Assembly (NCBI GenBank): GCA_943369355.1
Contig: CALRMX020000007.1
Location: 1-64,000, forward strand
Length of the DNA stretch: 64,000 bases
Direction: 5' to 3'
Source: UBA7662 sp943369355
GTDB taxonomy: Bacteria > Bacteroidota > Bacteroidia > UBA7662
Part shown: in pieces, positions 1 to 8,300 of the stretch
Position numbering within the stretch: the first letter of the stretch is position 1
Layout: each line of letters begins with the position of its first letter
Position numbers and translations under genes: made by a program
The notes under the pieces: generated by a model
Seen by the model: only the letters and a program-made list of their open reading frames with translations
Told to the model about the DNA's origin: nothing
Database searches by the model: none

Positions 1-254
1 TCTCCGTAGTAAAATTTGATCTTCTTTTTTTTTGTCTGTAGACCCTCCGAAATTTAAGCTCTCGCCTGTATTCCTCCGTCGGCATCTAAGCCAGGCTCGT
101 CGATTCCTTACTTAAATTAGCATCCAGTATGTCAATGAACTCTCTTCTCTCTCCCCCTCTTCCCTCGCCTTCTTCACTATCCCTAACCCCACTTAGCCTA
201 ACCCCCTCAGCGCCGAAGCGGCTGCAAAGGTACAACTTTCTATTCCATTCGGCA
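1..254. other. Window edge without a recognisable gene
   Basis: I see no supportable coding region here. The stretch has a run of nine T at about 26-34 and a pyrimidine-rich tract around 137-176. The only long open frame on the minus strand runs into the tRNA-Leu gene and is taken as spurious. It may be the intergenic region downstream of the tRNA unit. Confidence 0.4.
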
Positions 255-281
255 AAGAAAAATTTGAAAAGAATTTTTCTT
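255..281 (-). terminator. AT-rich hairpin after tRNA-Leu
   Basis: A perfect 10-bp inverted repeat (AAGAAAAATT / AATTTTTCTT) with a 7-nt loop begins 2 nt past the 3' end of tRNA-Leu on the minus strand. Its position suggests the terminator or processing hairpin of the tRNA-Gly/tRNA-Leu transcript. The stem is AT-rich and the T-tail is part of the stem, so this is a moderate call. Confidence 0.4.
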
Positions 282-283
282 CG

Positions 284-368
284 TACCCAGAGCGGGACTT
301 GAACCCGCACGACCTCATCGGTCACGGGATTTTAAGTCCCGCGTGTCTACCGGTTTCACCATCTGGGC
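284..368 (-). tRNA. tRNA-Leu (anticodon UAA)
   Basis: Read on the minus strand, the 85-nt sequence folds as a class II tRNA. The 7-bp acceptor stem is GCCCAGA/TCTGGGT with discriminator A. The anticodon stem CGGGA/TCCCG encloses the loop CTTAAAA, giving anticodon TAA. There is a long variable arm, and the T-loop contains GTTCAAG. CCA is not encoded. It lies 1 nt downstream of tRNA-Gly and is probably co-transcribed with it. Confidence 0.95.
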
Positions 369-369
369 C

Positions 370-445
<76 letters not shown>

Positions 446-480
446 AATCTTCAATGAACTTCCCGTTTCAAACGGGATAG

Positions 481-510
481 CAAAGGTAGATAATTTATCT
501 TTTTCTGCAA
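481..510 (-). promoter_or_regulatory. Bacteroidota-type promoter of the tRNA-Gly/Leu unit
   Basis: On the minus strand TTG (508-510) is followed after 19 nt by TACCTTTG (481-488). This matches the known Bacteroidota -33/-7 pattern TTG and TAnnTTTG. It lies 36 nt upstream of tRNA-Gly. A short palindrome (CCCGTTT/AAACGGG, 462-476) sits in the presumed leader. Confidence 0.6.
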
Positions 511-590
511 GCTGTGACCTCAGTTTTTTGTAGTTTTTTTATGGCTCTTGAAAAAATAAAATACATCGTTCTGATTTTCAATAAGGTAAA

Positions 591-1439
591 TTATAGCCTT
601 AAATCAATTCGACGCATTACAGTGCGCTTTAGTCCTTTTGCGCCGCTATATTGAATGCGTATAAAACATCTACTTGCCCTACCCTTAGCATCTACGATTG
701 GAATTTTCCAAATGGAACCGGCTGGCTTTTTTAGTGCATTCCATTTATTCCCATTATAACTGTACTCAACCGTAACTTTCCAACCCTTAGGTAGGGTTTG
801 AAATTTCAAACTTATTGATGGGTCTTCTTCTGCTGTTTCAAAACCGAATTGATTCAAATAAGTAGCAATCCAAGTATGCGGGAGTAGCTCTATCGTCCTT
901 GCATTGAATGAAGCCGCTGGATCAAATACTAAAACCGACGATTTAGGGGATGTTTTAGAAGGAAGGATCTGAATGTTAGCAGGAACCGTTTTGACACCAC
1001 TTATATAATATCTGCCCATGTAATAAGGGAACCCAGGACGAACAAAAACCGACTTTTCATAAAAATCTGGTACACCTTCAAAATATGGCGGTAAGCCATT
1101 CAAAATAAAGTAGGTCGTGTCGCCTTTGACTCGAATTTTACTTTTGTAAGTAATTCCGACAGATAAGGGGAAATTTTGGAAATCTAGGTGAGCACTACTT
1201 GGAGCCAGAACATCAAATTCAGGTTCTTCATCCAAGTAAGAACTTGGTATTGGAATTACAAAATCATGAAAGGCAAGAAAAAAGGAAGAATCTTTAGCAT
1301 GAACTGACAAATCGAAAATTAGCTGATTGCCTTCTAGCTTCACAAAATCGAGTACATACTCTGCTTTAGGAGCTTTATTCTGGCCTGCCGAGTTCAAGGA
1401 AACCACTCCAAGCAGGACTAACACGAAAATCATCTTCAT
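591..1439 (-). CDS. Exported hypothetical protein D with cohesin-like N-terminal region
   Basis: About 282 residues. The start at 1439 is preferred over an upstream ATG at 1469 because it gives a clean signal peptide (MKMIFVLVLLGVVSLNSAGQ) and avoids overlap with the preceding gene. After the signal peptide, an N-terminal region of about 150 residues shares layout with proteins C and B upstream: an opening strand pair like GNQLIFDLSV, and a closing segment like MGRYYISGV. I read this as a cohesin-like beta-sandwich; that is inference from pattern, not a profile match. The remaining C-terminal part is beta-rich, with no T9SS sorting domain and no dockerin-like repeat. It is the last gene of the four-gene surface locus and starts 21 nt after gene C. 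Function unknown; likely a periplasmic or surface-associated partner of its neighbours. Confidence 0.7.
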   Translation of the reverse strand: MKMIFVLVLLGVVSLNSAGQNKAPKAEYVLDFVKLEGNQLIFDLSVHAKDSSFFLAFHDFVIPIPSSYLDEEPEFDVLAPSSAHLDFQNFPLSVGITYKSKIRVKGDTTYFILNGLPPYFEGVPDFYEKSVFVRPGFPYYMGRYYISGVKTVPANIQILPSKTSPKSSVLVFDPAASFNARTIELLPHTWIATYLNQFGFETAEEDPSISLKFQTLPKGWKVTVEYSYNGNKWNALKKPAGSIWKIPIVDAKGRASRCFIRIQYSGAKGLKRTVMRRIDLRL

Positions 1440-1459
1440 CAATTGCGCAGTCTCAAAAC

Positions 1460-2611
1460 TTAACGCCAAACTACTACTTTCTCAGTTCTTTTCGCTTTTG
1501 AAGTAGTAACCTCAATTAAATAAACGCCGGGAGCTACACCCGCTAAATCGAATTTGAACACTTCGTTAGGCGAATAAATTCTCGATGAAATTTCTGCACC
1601 TTGCCTATCCAGTAACCGAACTAAAACAGTGGCATCGGAAACATTGCGCAATTGTATGTTCACTTGGTCACTAGTAGGATTAGGCCAAGTATCCATATCA
1701 ATTTGACTACGCTCATCGAAAGTAACCGCCCTCACTGGTGAATAGCCAATGCTATCGTTATTCGCGATGAATTTGAGCCGGTAATAGAACTTGTTTACTT
1801 GATCATTGGGATTATAAATGTCTCTGTCGATAGACTTATAAACTGCCAACTGATTGTTAAACCCTTTTGCTACTACTTCGCCGATTTTGCTAAAAAAGAC
1901 ATTATCAATGCTGCGTTCTATTTCATAACGAACCATATTCATTTCATTGCTCGTAGTCCAATCTAACTCAGCCGACCTACCGATGGGTTGAGCTACAAAT
2001 GAATTGAGACGAACGAACAAAAAAGGTGGTGGTGCCATGGTTGTATCCACTGGAGTGTCACCCCCATTTGTACCGTCAGTTCGGTAAAGAAAAACGTTCG
2101 TAGCGGCATGCACCATACTTATTGGTATCGTTGCAACTCTCAACTTAACGTCGGTTGCACTGTAATTGTAGCCCGACAAGTAATACCTACCCAAACAGTA
2201 ATAGTTTTGACGTGCGTCGACCTTAGCGGCAAGTTGAGTTACCTGTGCACTACTACTTAAATACGGCGCCAAGTAATTAATTAAAATGCGATTCCGATTG
2301 GCTCCTCGCTTAGGCAAGTTCACACTTATGTTGCTACTTAAAGTTTGCCCTTGGGCATTTACCAATCGGATTGCAGTTTTGTCTTGATAGATCTCCGGAT
2401 TTTGAAAGGCTGTTGTGTCGAAATCTAAGACAATACTTGTTTGGCTTAAAAAAACTGGGTCGCCCGAAACCGAAGAGATATATAAATCAAAATAGAACTT
2501 ATCCGAAACTGCATATTGATTCGCAATGTCAACTCTGATTCTGTTTTGAGCATGCGCTATTAGCGTACCGAAAACCAAACCAAATAGTACTATAGATGAT
2601 TTAAAAAACAC
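1460..2611 (-). CDS. T9SS cargo protein C with cohesin-like N-terminal region
   Basis: 383 residues with a signal peptide ending IAHAQ. The N-terminal ~150 residues (segments such as KFYFDLYISS, NRILINYLAP, LGRYYLSGY) align in pattern with the same region of proteins B and D and suggest a cohesin-like beta-sandwich. A middle segment (about 200-295) looks like the beta-sandwich linker often found before sorting domains (ELDWTTSNEMNMVRYEIER). The last ~75 residues are a type A T9SS sorting domain: WPNPTSDQVNI, then GVYLIEVTT and a basic-hydrophobic end (KVVVWR). T9SS cargo is normally released or attached to the outer-membrane surface after removal of this domain. Of the four proteins in this locus, C alone has a clear sorting domain, so it is the best candidate for the surface anchor. 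Confidence 0.85.
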   Translation of the reverse strand: MFFKSSIVLFGLVFGTLIAHAQNRIRVDIANQYAVSDKFYFDLYISSVSGDPVFLSQTSIVLDFDTTAFQNPEIYQDKTAIRLVNAQGQTLSSNISVNLPKRGANRNRILINYLAPYLSSSAQVTQLAAKVDARQNYYCLGRYYLSGYNYSATDVKLRVATIPISMVHAATNVFLYRTDGTNGGDTPVDTTMAPPPFLFVRLNSFVAQPIGRSAELDWTTSNEMNMVRYEIERSIDNVFFSKIGEVVAKGFNNQLAVYKSIDRDIYNPNDQVNKFYYRLKFIANNDSIGYSPVRAVTFDERSQIDMDTWPNPTSDQVNIQLRNVSDATVLVRLLDRQGAEISSRIYSPNEVFKFDLAGVAPGVYLIEVTTSKAKRTEKVVVWR

Positions 2612-2618
2612 TGGTTCA

Positions 2619-2647
2619 GAAAAGAAGCCCCGGGCTATCCCCGGGGC
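2619..2647 (-). terminator. GC-rich terminator after gene B
   Basis: An 8-bp all-GC stem (GCCCCGGG pairing with CCCGGGGC, 2627-2647, loop of about 5 nt) is followed on the minus strand by a T-rich tail (TTCTTTTC). It lies 6 nt after the stop codon of protein B and 8 nt before the start codon of protein C, so B and C-D may be separate transcripts or linked by read-through. Confidence 0.6.
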
Positions 2648-2653
2648 AATAAA

Positions 2654-5224
2654 TTAATCGTTTACAATCCTTGTGTAGGCCGATTTGTCTCTGTTGTTCC
2701 AGATAACTCCACGGTCAGCTGCATCCACATCACGGTCGAGGTTTACATCGGAGAGTATATAGCTCTCAGAAGTATTCCGGTCGTCCCATGCTTTGGTTCT
2801 ATCTGCTGCATCGATTACATAGTTGGATGTTACAGCATTACCAGCCCACATTTTAGCCGTTCCAGAAACGTCCAAGAAGTCGGTTCCTGCTGATCCAGCC
2901 ACATTTGCTACGGCAGTCAAATCAGCTGTAGTTAAGCCGACATTCGTGCCTTTTGTGTTGGCTGCCGCTGTCATGATTGGCAAGTGGTTGCGGTTGTAAA
3001 TCACAATGAAGTATTGACCTTCATCGTCAATTTCAAACAACAGGTCAGTAGTTGTTCCATCCAAGCCCACTATTGAGCCATCCGACTTGAGGAATGCGGC
3101 TCTACGTGCTTTAACTGTAGCGCCAGAAGACGGACGTGAAGTAGGTCCAGCATTACTCAAACTACCCGTTGTAGTTCTTCTAAGTTCGATAAGCACCCAA
3201 TCCACAACTCCAGAAGGAATAGAGCCAACAGATTCTGTTCCTGTGTAACTCCAAGGAGTAGCATTGAATGGCTGACTCAAAGGAATTAAAACTGGGCTAG
3301 ATAATAGATCCGTTGACATAGATCCTTCCAGACTTGCCTTGGCTGTAACATTCATATACGTATTGTCATCAGCACGCGGCCATGAAGCATCTGCCACATA
3401 ATTGATATTACCCACATTGCTAGTGTTTCCAGTATACTCGATCACCGCAACATGATAACGCTGGTTTGGTGCCAGGTTAGAAATGGTCACCGAAGTGCCT
3501 GTACCCGCATAAACCACATAATTAGCTGTTCCTATTTCAGCTGCAGGTGTACCAAAAGCTGCATTAGCTACACTGGAGTAGTTAGTGCCTTGTGTAGGGG
3601 TTGCGTTTACAGCATTTTCAGCTCTAACAACCACTATTCGACCGGTTCCTGTTCCCGCATTCCAATTTAAAGTGAAACCAGTTGTACCAACTGAGGTGAA
3701 AATACCTGTTAAAGGTAAAGTAGCCTGAGCAGTAGCAGGGTTAAGTGCATTCGGAGTTGTAAAGCGATTAGCCGCAATAGGAGAACTAATTTTATAGTTC
3801 TGCGACAAGCTACCAGAGGTTCCTCTGAAAATATACACTTCGTAATAGTATTGTGTATTTGCGGTGAGGTTGGTTACCGTATATGAACCAGTAACGTCTC
3901 CTACTTTAGCTCTCAAAACTACTTTAGCTCCATTTCCACCAATGGCATTGTTAGATGCGGTGAAGTTTAGGTCGTCTTCATAAAAATTACCATCTGCAGG
4001 GCGATCACCGGCCACGTAAACAGCATTTTTGGCCACAATGAGTACCGAGTCGGTACTTACCGCTGTCCCAACATCCATGCTGAAATTCATGCTCGTATTT
4101 GGGTTGGTTTGATTCGTGGTTAAGGTGATGCTTGCAATATGAATAGTAGGCTCGTCGGCTACTGGAGTAGTTGTTAAGGTTACATTTGAAGCTGCTGTTT
4201 GCATATCTGATGCTGCTGCAAACTTATTATTGTAACCACCTTCACCAGCGTAAGGAATAACAACGAAATAGTAAGATTTAGTATTATCGAGATTGGTAAC
4301 GGTTACGCTTCCATTGGCTTGGTCGCCTGCATACACAATGTAATAATTGGTAAGACCTACTCTATTAGCATTGGCCTTGGCCGACCAATCGCTATTTTCT
4401 ATAGAGTATTTCAGGGCGTTTCCTACGGTGGTATCGGCTCCAGAAAGTGCAGCAAGTGGTGCCGTGTATTCGCGAACCATTATTATCATGCTGTCGCCGT
4501 TGGCAGCTGCAACTCCCGACCAATCAATTTTAATCGAAGTAGGCGAGCTATTCGCACCGTCTTTGGAAAGCGTAATGGCTTGCAATTGCGCAAGTGTTGG
4601 AGCTGTAATGGAAGTCGAAGCATCGTCGGTAGTGACCAAAGAAGGCGAGCTAACTCTTACCTGAGTAAAACTACCAGATGGAGTAATCTTGTAAATTTTC
4701 GTTTTAATACCGGCTCCTGTAGTATGGTATTCTCCGTCGGGGTAGAATCCGTTTTTGGTTAAACCAGTCACTTTAAAGGTGCCTAATCGTTGGGTGGCGT
4801 CGTTACCTAAGAGGTAAGCAATTTCGCTATTCAACGAACTAAGGTTAATACCATCAAATGAACTTGGTTGATTCAAGTTGATGATGATGCGGTTAGCGTT
4901 CGCCCCACTTCCGATGGCCGCCGAAATGGAAGCATCGTACTGGGTAGTCACTGATGTGCCACCTTGATTTTTGAAGGCATTAGTTCCAGTTGTGTAAGAG
5001 ATTACTGGCGAAGAGAAAGCTCCTGCAGGTAAAATGTTGGTTAGTACAAAATCGGAATAACCCAAGTACAAATCACCAACCCCTGTTTTCTCCAGGTAAA
5101 CGTCGAAGAAAAATTCATTACCAACTATTCGTTGGTTTTTGATTTTCACTTCAACGTTTTGAGCATTTGTTTCCACGCCGAGAACGGCAAATAAAACAAA
5201 TGTCAAAGCGTAAATTTTTCTCAT
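2654..5224 (-). CDS. Exported multidomain protein B: cohesin-like, fibronectin-III-like, dockerin-like
   Basis: About 856 residues from the ATG at 5224, chosen because it begins a proper signal peptide (MRKIYALTFVLFAVLGVETNAQ); an upstream in-frame ATG at 5281 would add 19 hydrophilic residues. Domains in order: a cohesin-like region (about 23-175, NEFFFDVYLEKTG ... LGTFKVTGL); three fibronectin-III-like segments (about 200-640) with closing strands such as LAPNQRYHVAVIEYTG; a module shared with protein A (VDWVLIELRR, GSIVGLDG, NHLPIMTA); and a C-terminal pair of dockerin-like repeats (IDAADRTKAWDDR and DVNLDRDVDAADRGVIWNNR). The second repeat keeps an Asp/Asn-rich calcium-loop pattern (DVNLDRDVD). 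There is no T9SS sorting domain. Protein B combines both putative binding modules. Adhesion or scaffold function is inferred. Confidence 0.8.
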   Translation of the reverse strand: MRKIYALTFVLFAVLGVETNAQNVEVKIKNQRIVGNEFFFDVYLEKTGVGDLYLGYSDFVLTNILPAGAFSSPVISYTTGTNAFKNQGGTSVTTQYDASISAAIGSGANANRIIINLNQPSSFDGINLSSLNSEIAYLLGNDATQRLGTFKVTGLTKNGFYPDGEYHTTGAGIKTKIYKITPSGSFTQVRVSSPSLVTTDDASTSITAPTLAQLQAITLSKDGANSSPTSIKIDWSGVAAANGDSMIIMVREYTAPLAALSGADTTVGNALKYSIENSDWSAKANANRVGLTNYYIVYAGDQANGSVTVTNLDNTKSYYFVVIPYAGEGGYNNKFAAASDMQTAASNVTLTTTPVADEPTIHIASITLTTNQTNPNTSMNFSMDVGTAVSTDSVLIVAKNAVYVAGDRPADGNFYEDDLNFTASNNAIGGNGAKVVLRAKVGDVTGSYTVTNLTANTQYYYEVYIFRGTSGSLSQNYKISSPIAANRFTTPNALNPATAQATLPLTGIFTSVGTTGFTLNWNAGTGTGRIVVVRAENAVNATPTQGTNYSSVANAAFGTPAAEIGTANYVVYAGTGTSVTISNLAPNQRYHVAVIEYTGNTSNVGNINYVADASWPRADDNTYMNVTAKASLEGSMSTDLLSSPVLIPLSQPFNATPWSYTGTESVGSIPSGVVDWVLIELRRTTTGSLSNAGPTSRPSSGATVKARRAAFLKSDGSIVGLDGTTTDLLFEIDDEGQYFIVIYNRNHLPIMTAAANTKGTNVGLTTADLTAVANVAGSAGTDFLDVSGTAKMWAGNAVTSNYVIDAADRTKAWDDRNTSESYILSDVNLDRDVDAADRGVIWNNRDKSAYTRIVND

Positions 5225-5281
5225 CTCAAATAATTTTGTTTTTATACCGGAATTACCGTGCCACTTTTGATTACAAGGCAT

Positions 5282-5336
5282 TTACTGGTAAATTTAGATA
5301 ATTTTAGACTTCCCCATCTAAAGAAAAGTCCAGTAA
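5282..5336. repeat. Nested inverted repeats between genes A and B
   Basis: Two nested perfect inverted repeats, TTACTGG/CCAGTAA (5282-5288 with 5330-5336) and TTTAGAT/ATCTAAA (5293-5299 with 5316-5322), can form a two-tier hairpin. It lies in the 135-nt gap between the stop of A and the start of B. It has no T-tail on either strand, so it looks more like an mRNA-stability or regulatory structure than a terminator. Confidence 0.4.
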
Positions 5337-5359
5337 TAGGACAAATTTCCCAAAAAAGA

Positions 5360-8300
5360 CTACGGCACATACGAAACCCTACTCCGGTTATTCCAAATGA
5401 TTGACCGAACACTCGCGTCAATTTCTCCTTTCAAACGAGCATCTGTTGCTCGATAACCTAAATTATTACGATCGTTCCAAGATGCGGTGCGGTCGGCTTC
5501 ATCAATTAAGAAAGCAGTAGTGTTTTCAACCCGGCCTGCGTACAGTCCAAAATTCCCCCCCCCCATACTGGCCAGAGGTTCTGTGCCATAGGCTTTTGAC
5601 AAACCATCTTTGAAATTATGGCGAAAAGCTCCTGAAGAAAATACTATCGCTTGATTGCTGATGACTGGAATATGGGTCCTGTGGTAAACTACAACGTAGA
5701 AATTCCCTGGTTCACTTGGCTCAAATCGTAACAAACTACTTCCATCTAAACCTACAATAGCTCCACTTTTGAGCACAAAACCCACTCTGCTTGCTTTAAT
5801 GGTTGAAGAATTGGCATTCGCCACATTGTCTGACTTTCGTAGTTGTAGATAAACCCAGTCAACAATGTTCGAGTTAGGTACAGTAATCACTGAATCATTG
5901 CTGGCAAAATTCCAAGGGGCTTGATTGTATGGCTGTTTTAGAGGTAAGCTATCGATCAAATCGGCGTCCATATCAGAACCGTTGAATGCCCCTTCTAACC
6001 ATAATTGCACATCAACGAGTAAGTAAGTATGCTGGCTGTCGGCCGGTGCAGAAGTGATCAAGTAATTCTGAAATCCTCCAGTACCGTTGTATTCAAATAC
6101 TTTGAAATGATACTTTCGATTTTGGTCGAGTCCTGAAACAACTACGGAGTCAAGTGTTGAGCTGAAGAGCACATAGGTATTGGTACCAATCAAGCTACCA
6201 GCTCCGAAAGTCGCATTGGCCGTGTAACTCGAACCATCGGTGGGCAAAACCGCAACTGCACTATCGGCTCTGCCAAGAACCAATCTCCTATTTCCATTTC
6301 CATTGCTCCACTTTACGGTAATGGAAGTCGTACCTACTGCACTAAAAACAATGTTTGAAGCCTGCAAAGTGGGTTCTACTGCCCAGCTTGATTGACTCCC
6401 CAATGCCGGAGAAGACAGCTTGTAATCAACATCAATTCCTGAATTATTAAATGTAAATACGGCAAAGTGATACGTTGTTTCAGGTGTCAGTCCTGTTAAT
6501 TCAAAAGTACTATCGCTGGAATTATATACGACATAATTACCCGTACCTAATTCAGAGCCACTTCCAAAAACCGAATTTGCCGTGTAAGAAATATTATCTA
6601 CTGGATCAGTGTCTACTGCTGTACCTTGCTTTACTAAAACCAAATGTCTACTCCCATTGCCTTTAGTCCACCTTAACCGCATTGAAGTAGCAGCAACATT
6701 TTCGAAGACAAGCAAAGTGGTTGACAAAGTAGGTTCGGGCGATGGCGCTTCACCTCCACTAAAATTATTCAAAACCGTGCTTCCCGTGATGGAAATGAAG
6801 TTACCAGCGGTGTTTGCAGGTTGACCATTTAAACATGGCAACGAAGTCCTTGTCATTCTTGCCGTAATCAGACTTTCATTCCCATTCACATCTGCATTCA
6901 CATAATATCCTTGGATGTTAGCCGCGAATGAGGTGATTCCTGTAGATGAAAATGCCCAATACCTACTCAAATAATTGGTGTTTCCACTACAACTAGGATT
7001 TTGATCGTCGGTAACTTGCACTGTTACAAAAGCCCCCGCACTGTAGGTGCCAGAAGTGAATTCCAATATAGCAGGGCTGTACTCAGTAACCGCGGTTTCT
7101 TCTCCGATTGGAAATAAAAATGCTCCGCTATTCGAACGATAATTCTTACGAATTCTGCCAGTTCCATTTTGAACTACCATTGAACTTGAACTCGGAGTCC
7201 CACCAGAAGATGCGAGTGAATCCATGATTAGGTTGTTGGTTCCTAGGTACACCAATCCACTATTCAAGATGAGTTCATTGGTGACAGTAACTTCGTTCAA
7301 TAGCGTTTTAGAGCCCCCGCCAGATATTGCGAGTTTATAAAAAACGGTTGCACCCGTGATGGTTTGGTTTGTAGCTTTCGCAAAAGTTACTGTACCGTTT
7401 CCTGGAATAAACCCATTTGTGCCGACTTGATTTATCCAGTTCGCCCTTACCTCCCAGTTTCGATTGAAAGAGGTGTTTACTATACTTCCCGCCTCAATGG
7501 TTATATCCCCATTAATCACCCAATCTACATTCGCTTGTGTTCGTGTAGAAGCATCTTTGAATACAATTTTATTGTAGGTTGTTTGTGTAGGCAAAATACC
7601 ATTACCGGCGTTGTAAAACTCTACCGTTCCTCCAGTATCTGAAGTAAATGCAGTAAAGTTACCTCCCGGAAATACGAATTGCTGACTTGCTGTTGCTCTA
7701 ATGCGTAATGTCCCCGTTCCACTTACTACACCTAGGTTATTTGCAAATGTTTGATTCATGTTCAAAATGGCGGTACCATTTAATCTTACCGATTCCGCCA
7801 ATTGTGAATTTGAAGAAACGTTTACCGTGTGACCACTTGCTATGATAACCGGTACCCCAACAGGAGCATTTGCTGCTGCAGCGCCATCGTGACCATCTGT
7901 CGACCAAGATGCTGCTGTGGTCCATTCGCAGCCCCCCGGACAAGCTGCATTTCGGCTGTAATATGTACTTACGGCAGTAAATTCAGTGCTTTCACCTGCG
8001 GTGAAGCCTCCCGAAAGGTAATTCACATTGCTAATAAAGATGCTATCACCTGCAGGAGTAACCGTGCCAGTGATTCCATTGGTTGGCACCCAATTGGGAA
8101 AAACGAATCGTCCTGTTCGATAATTGGCTTCTGTACCACTAACATCTGCATTGTTGTACAAAAAGGAAAGGTTCGCTGTTATTGAGGCACCAAATCCCGA
8201 GCTATCAACTTGCCAATAGTAATTAAGCTGTCTTTCGGCCGCATCACGGGTTGAGGGGTGCTTGATATTTATAGGCTTTACCGTTAAGCTGCCTGTGTTC

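Noticed and set aside
86..325. 79-codon minus-strand open frame at the window start
   Set aside because: It runs into tRNA-Leu(UAA), has no recognisable features and an unusual Arg/Glu-rich composition.
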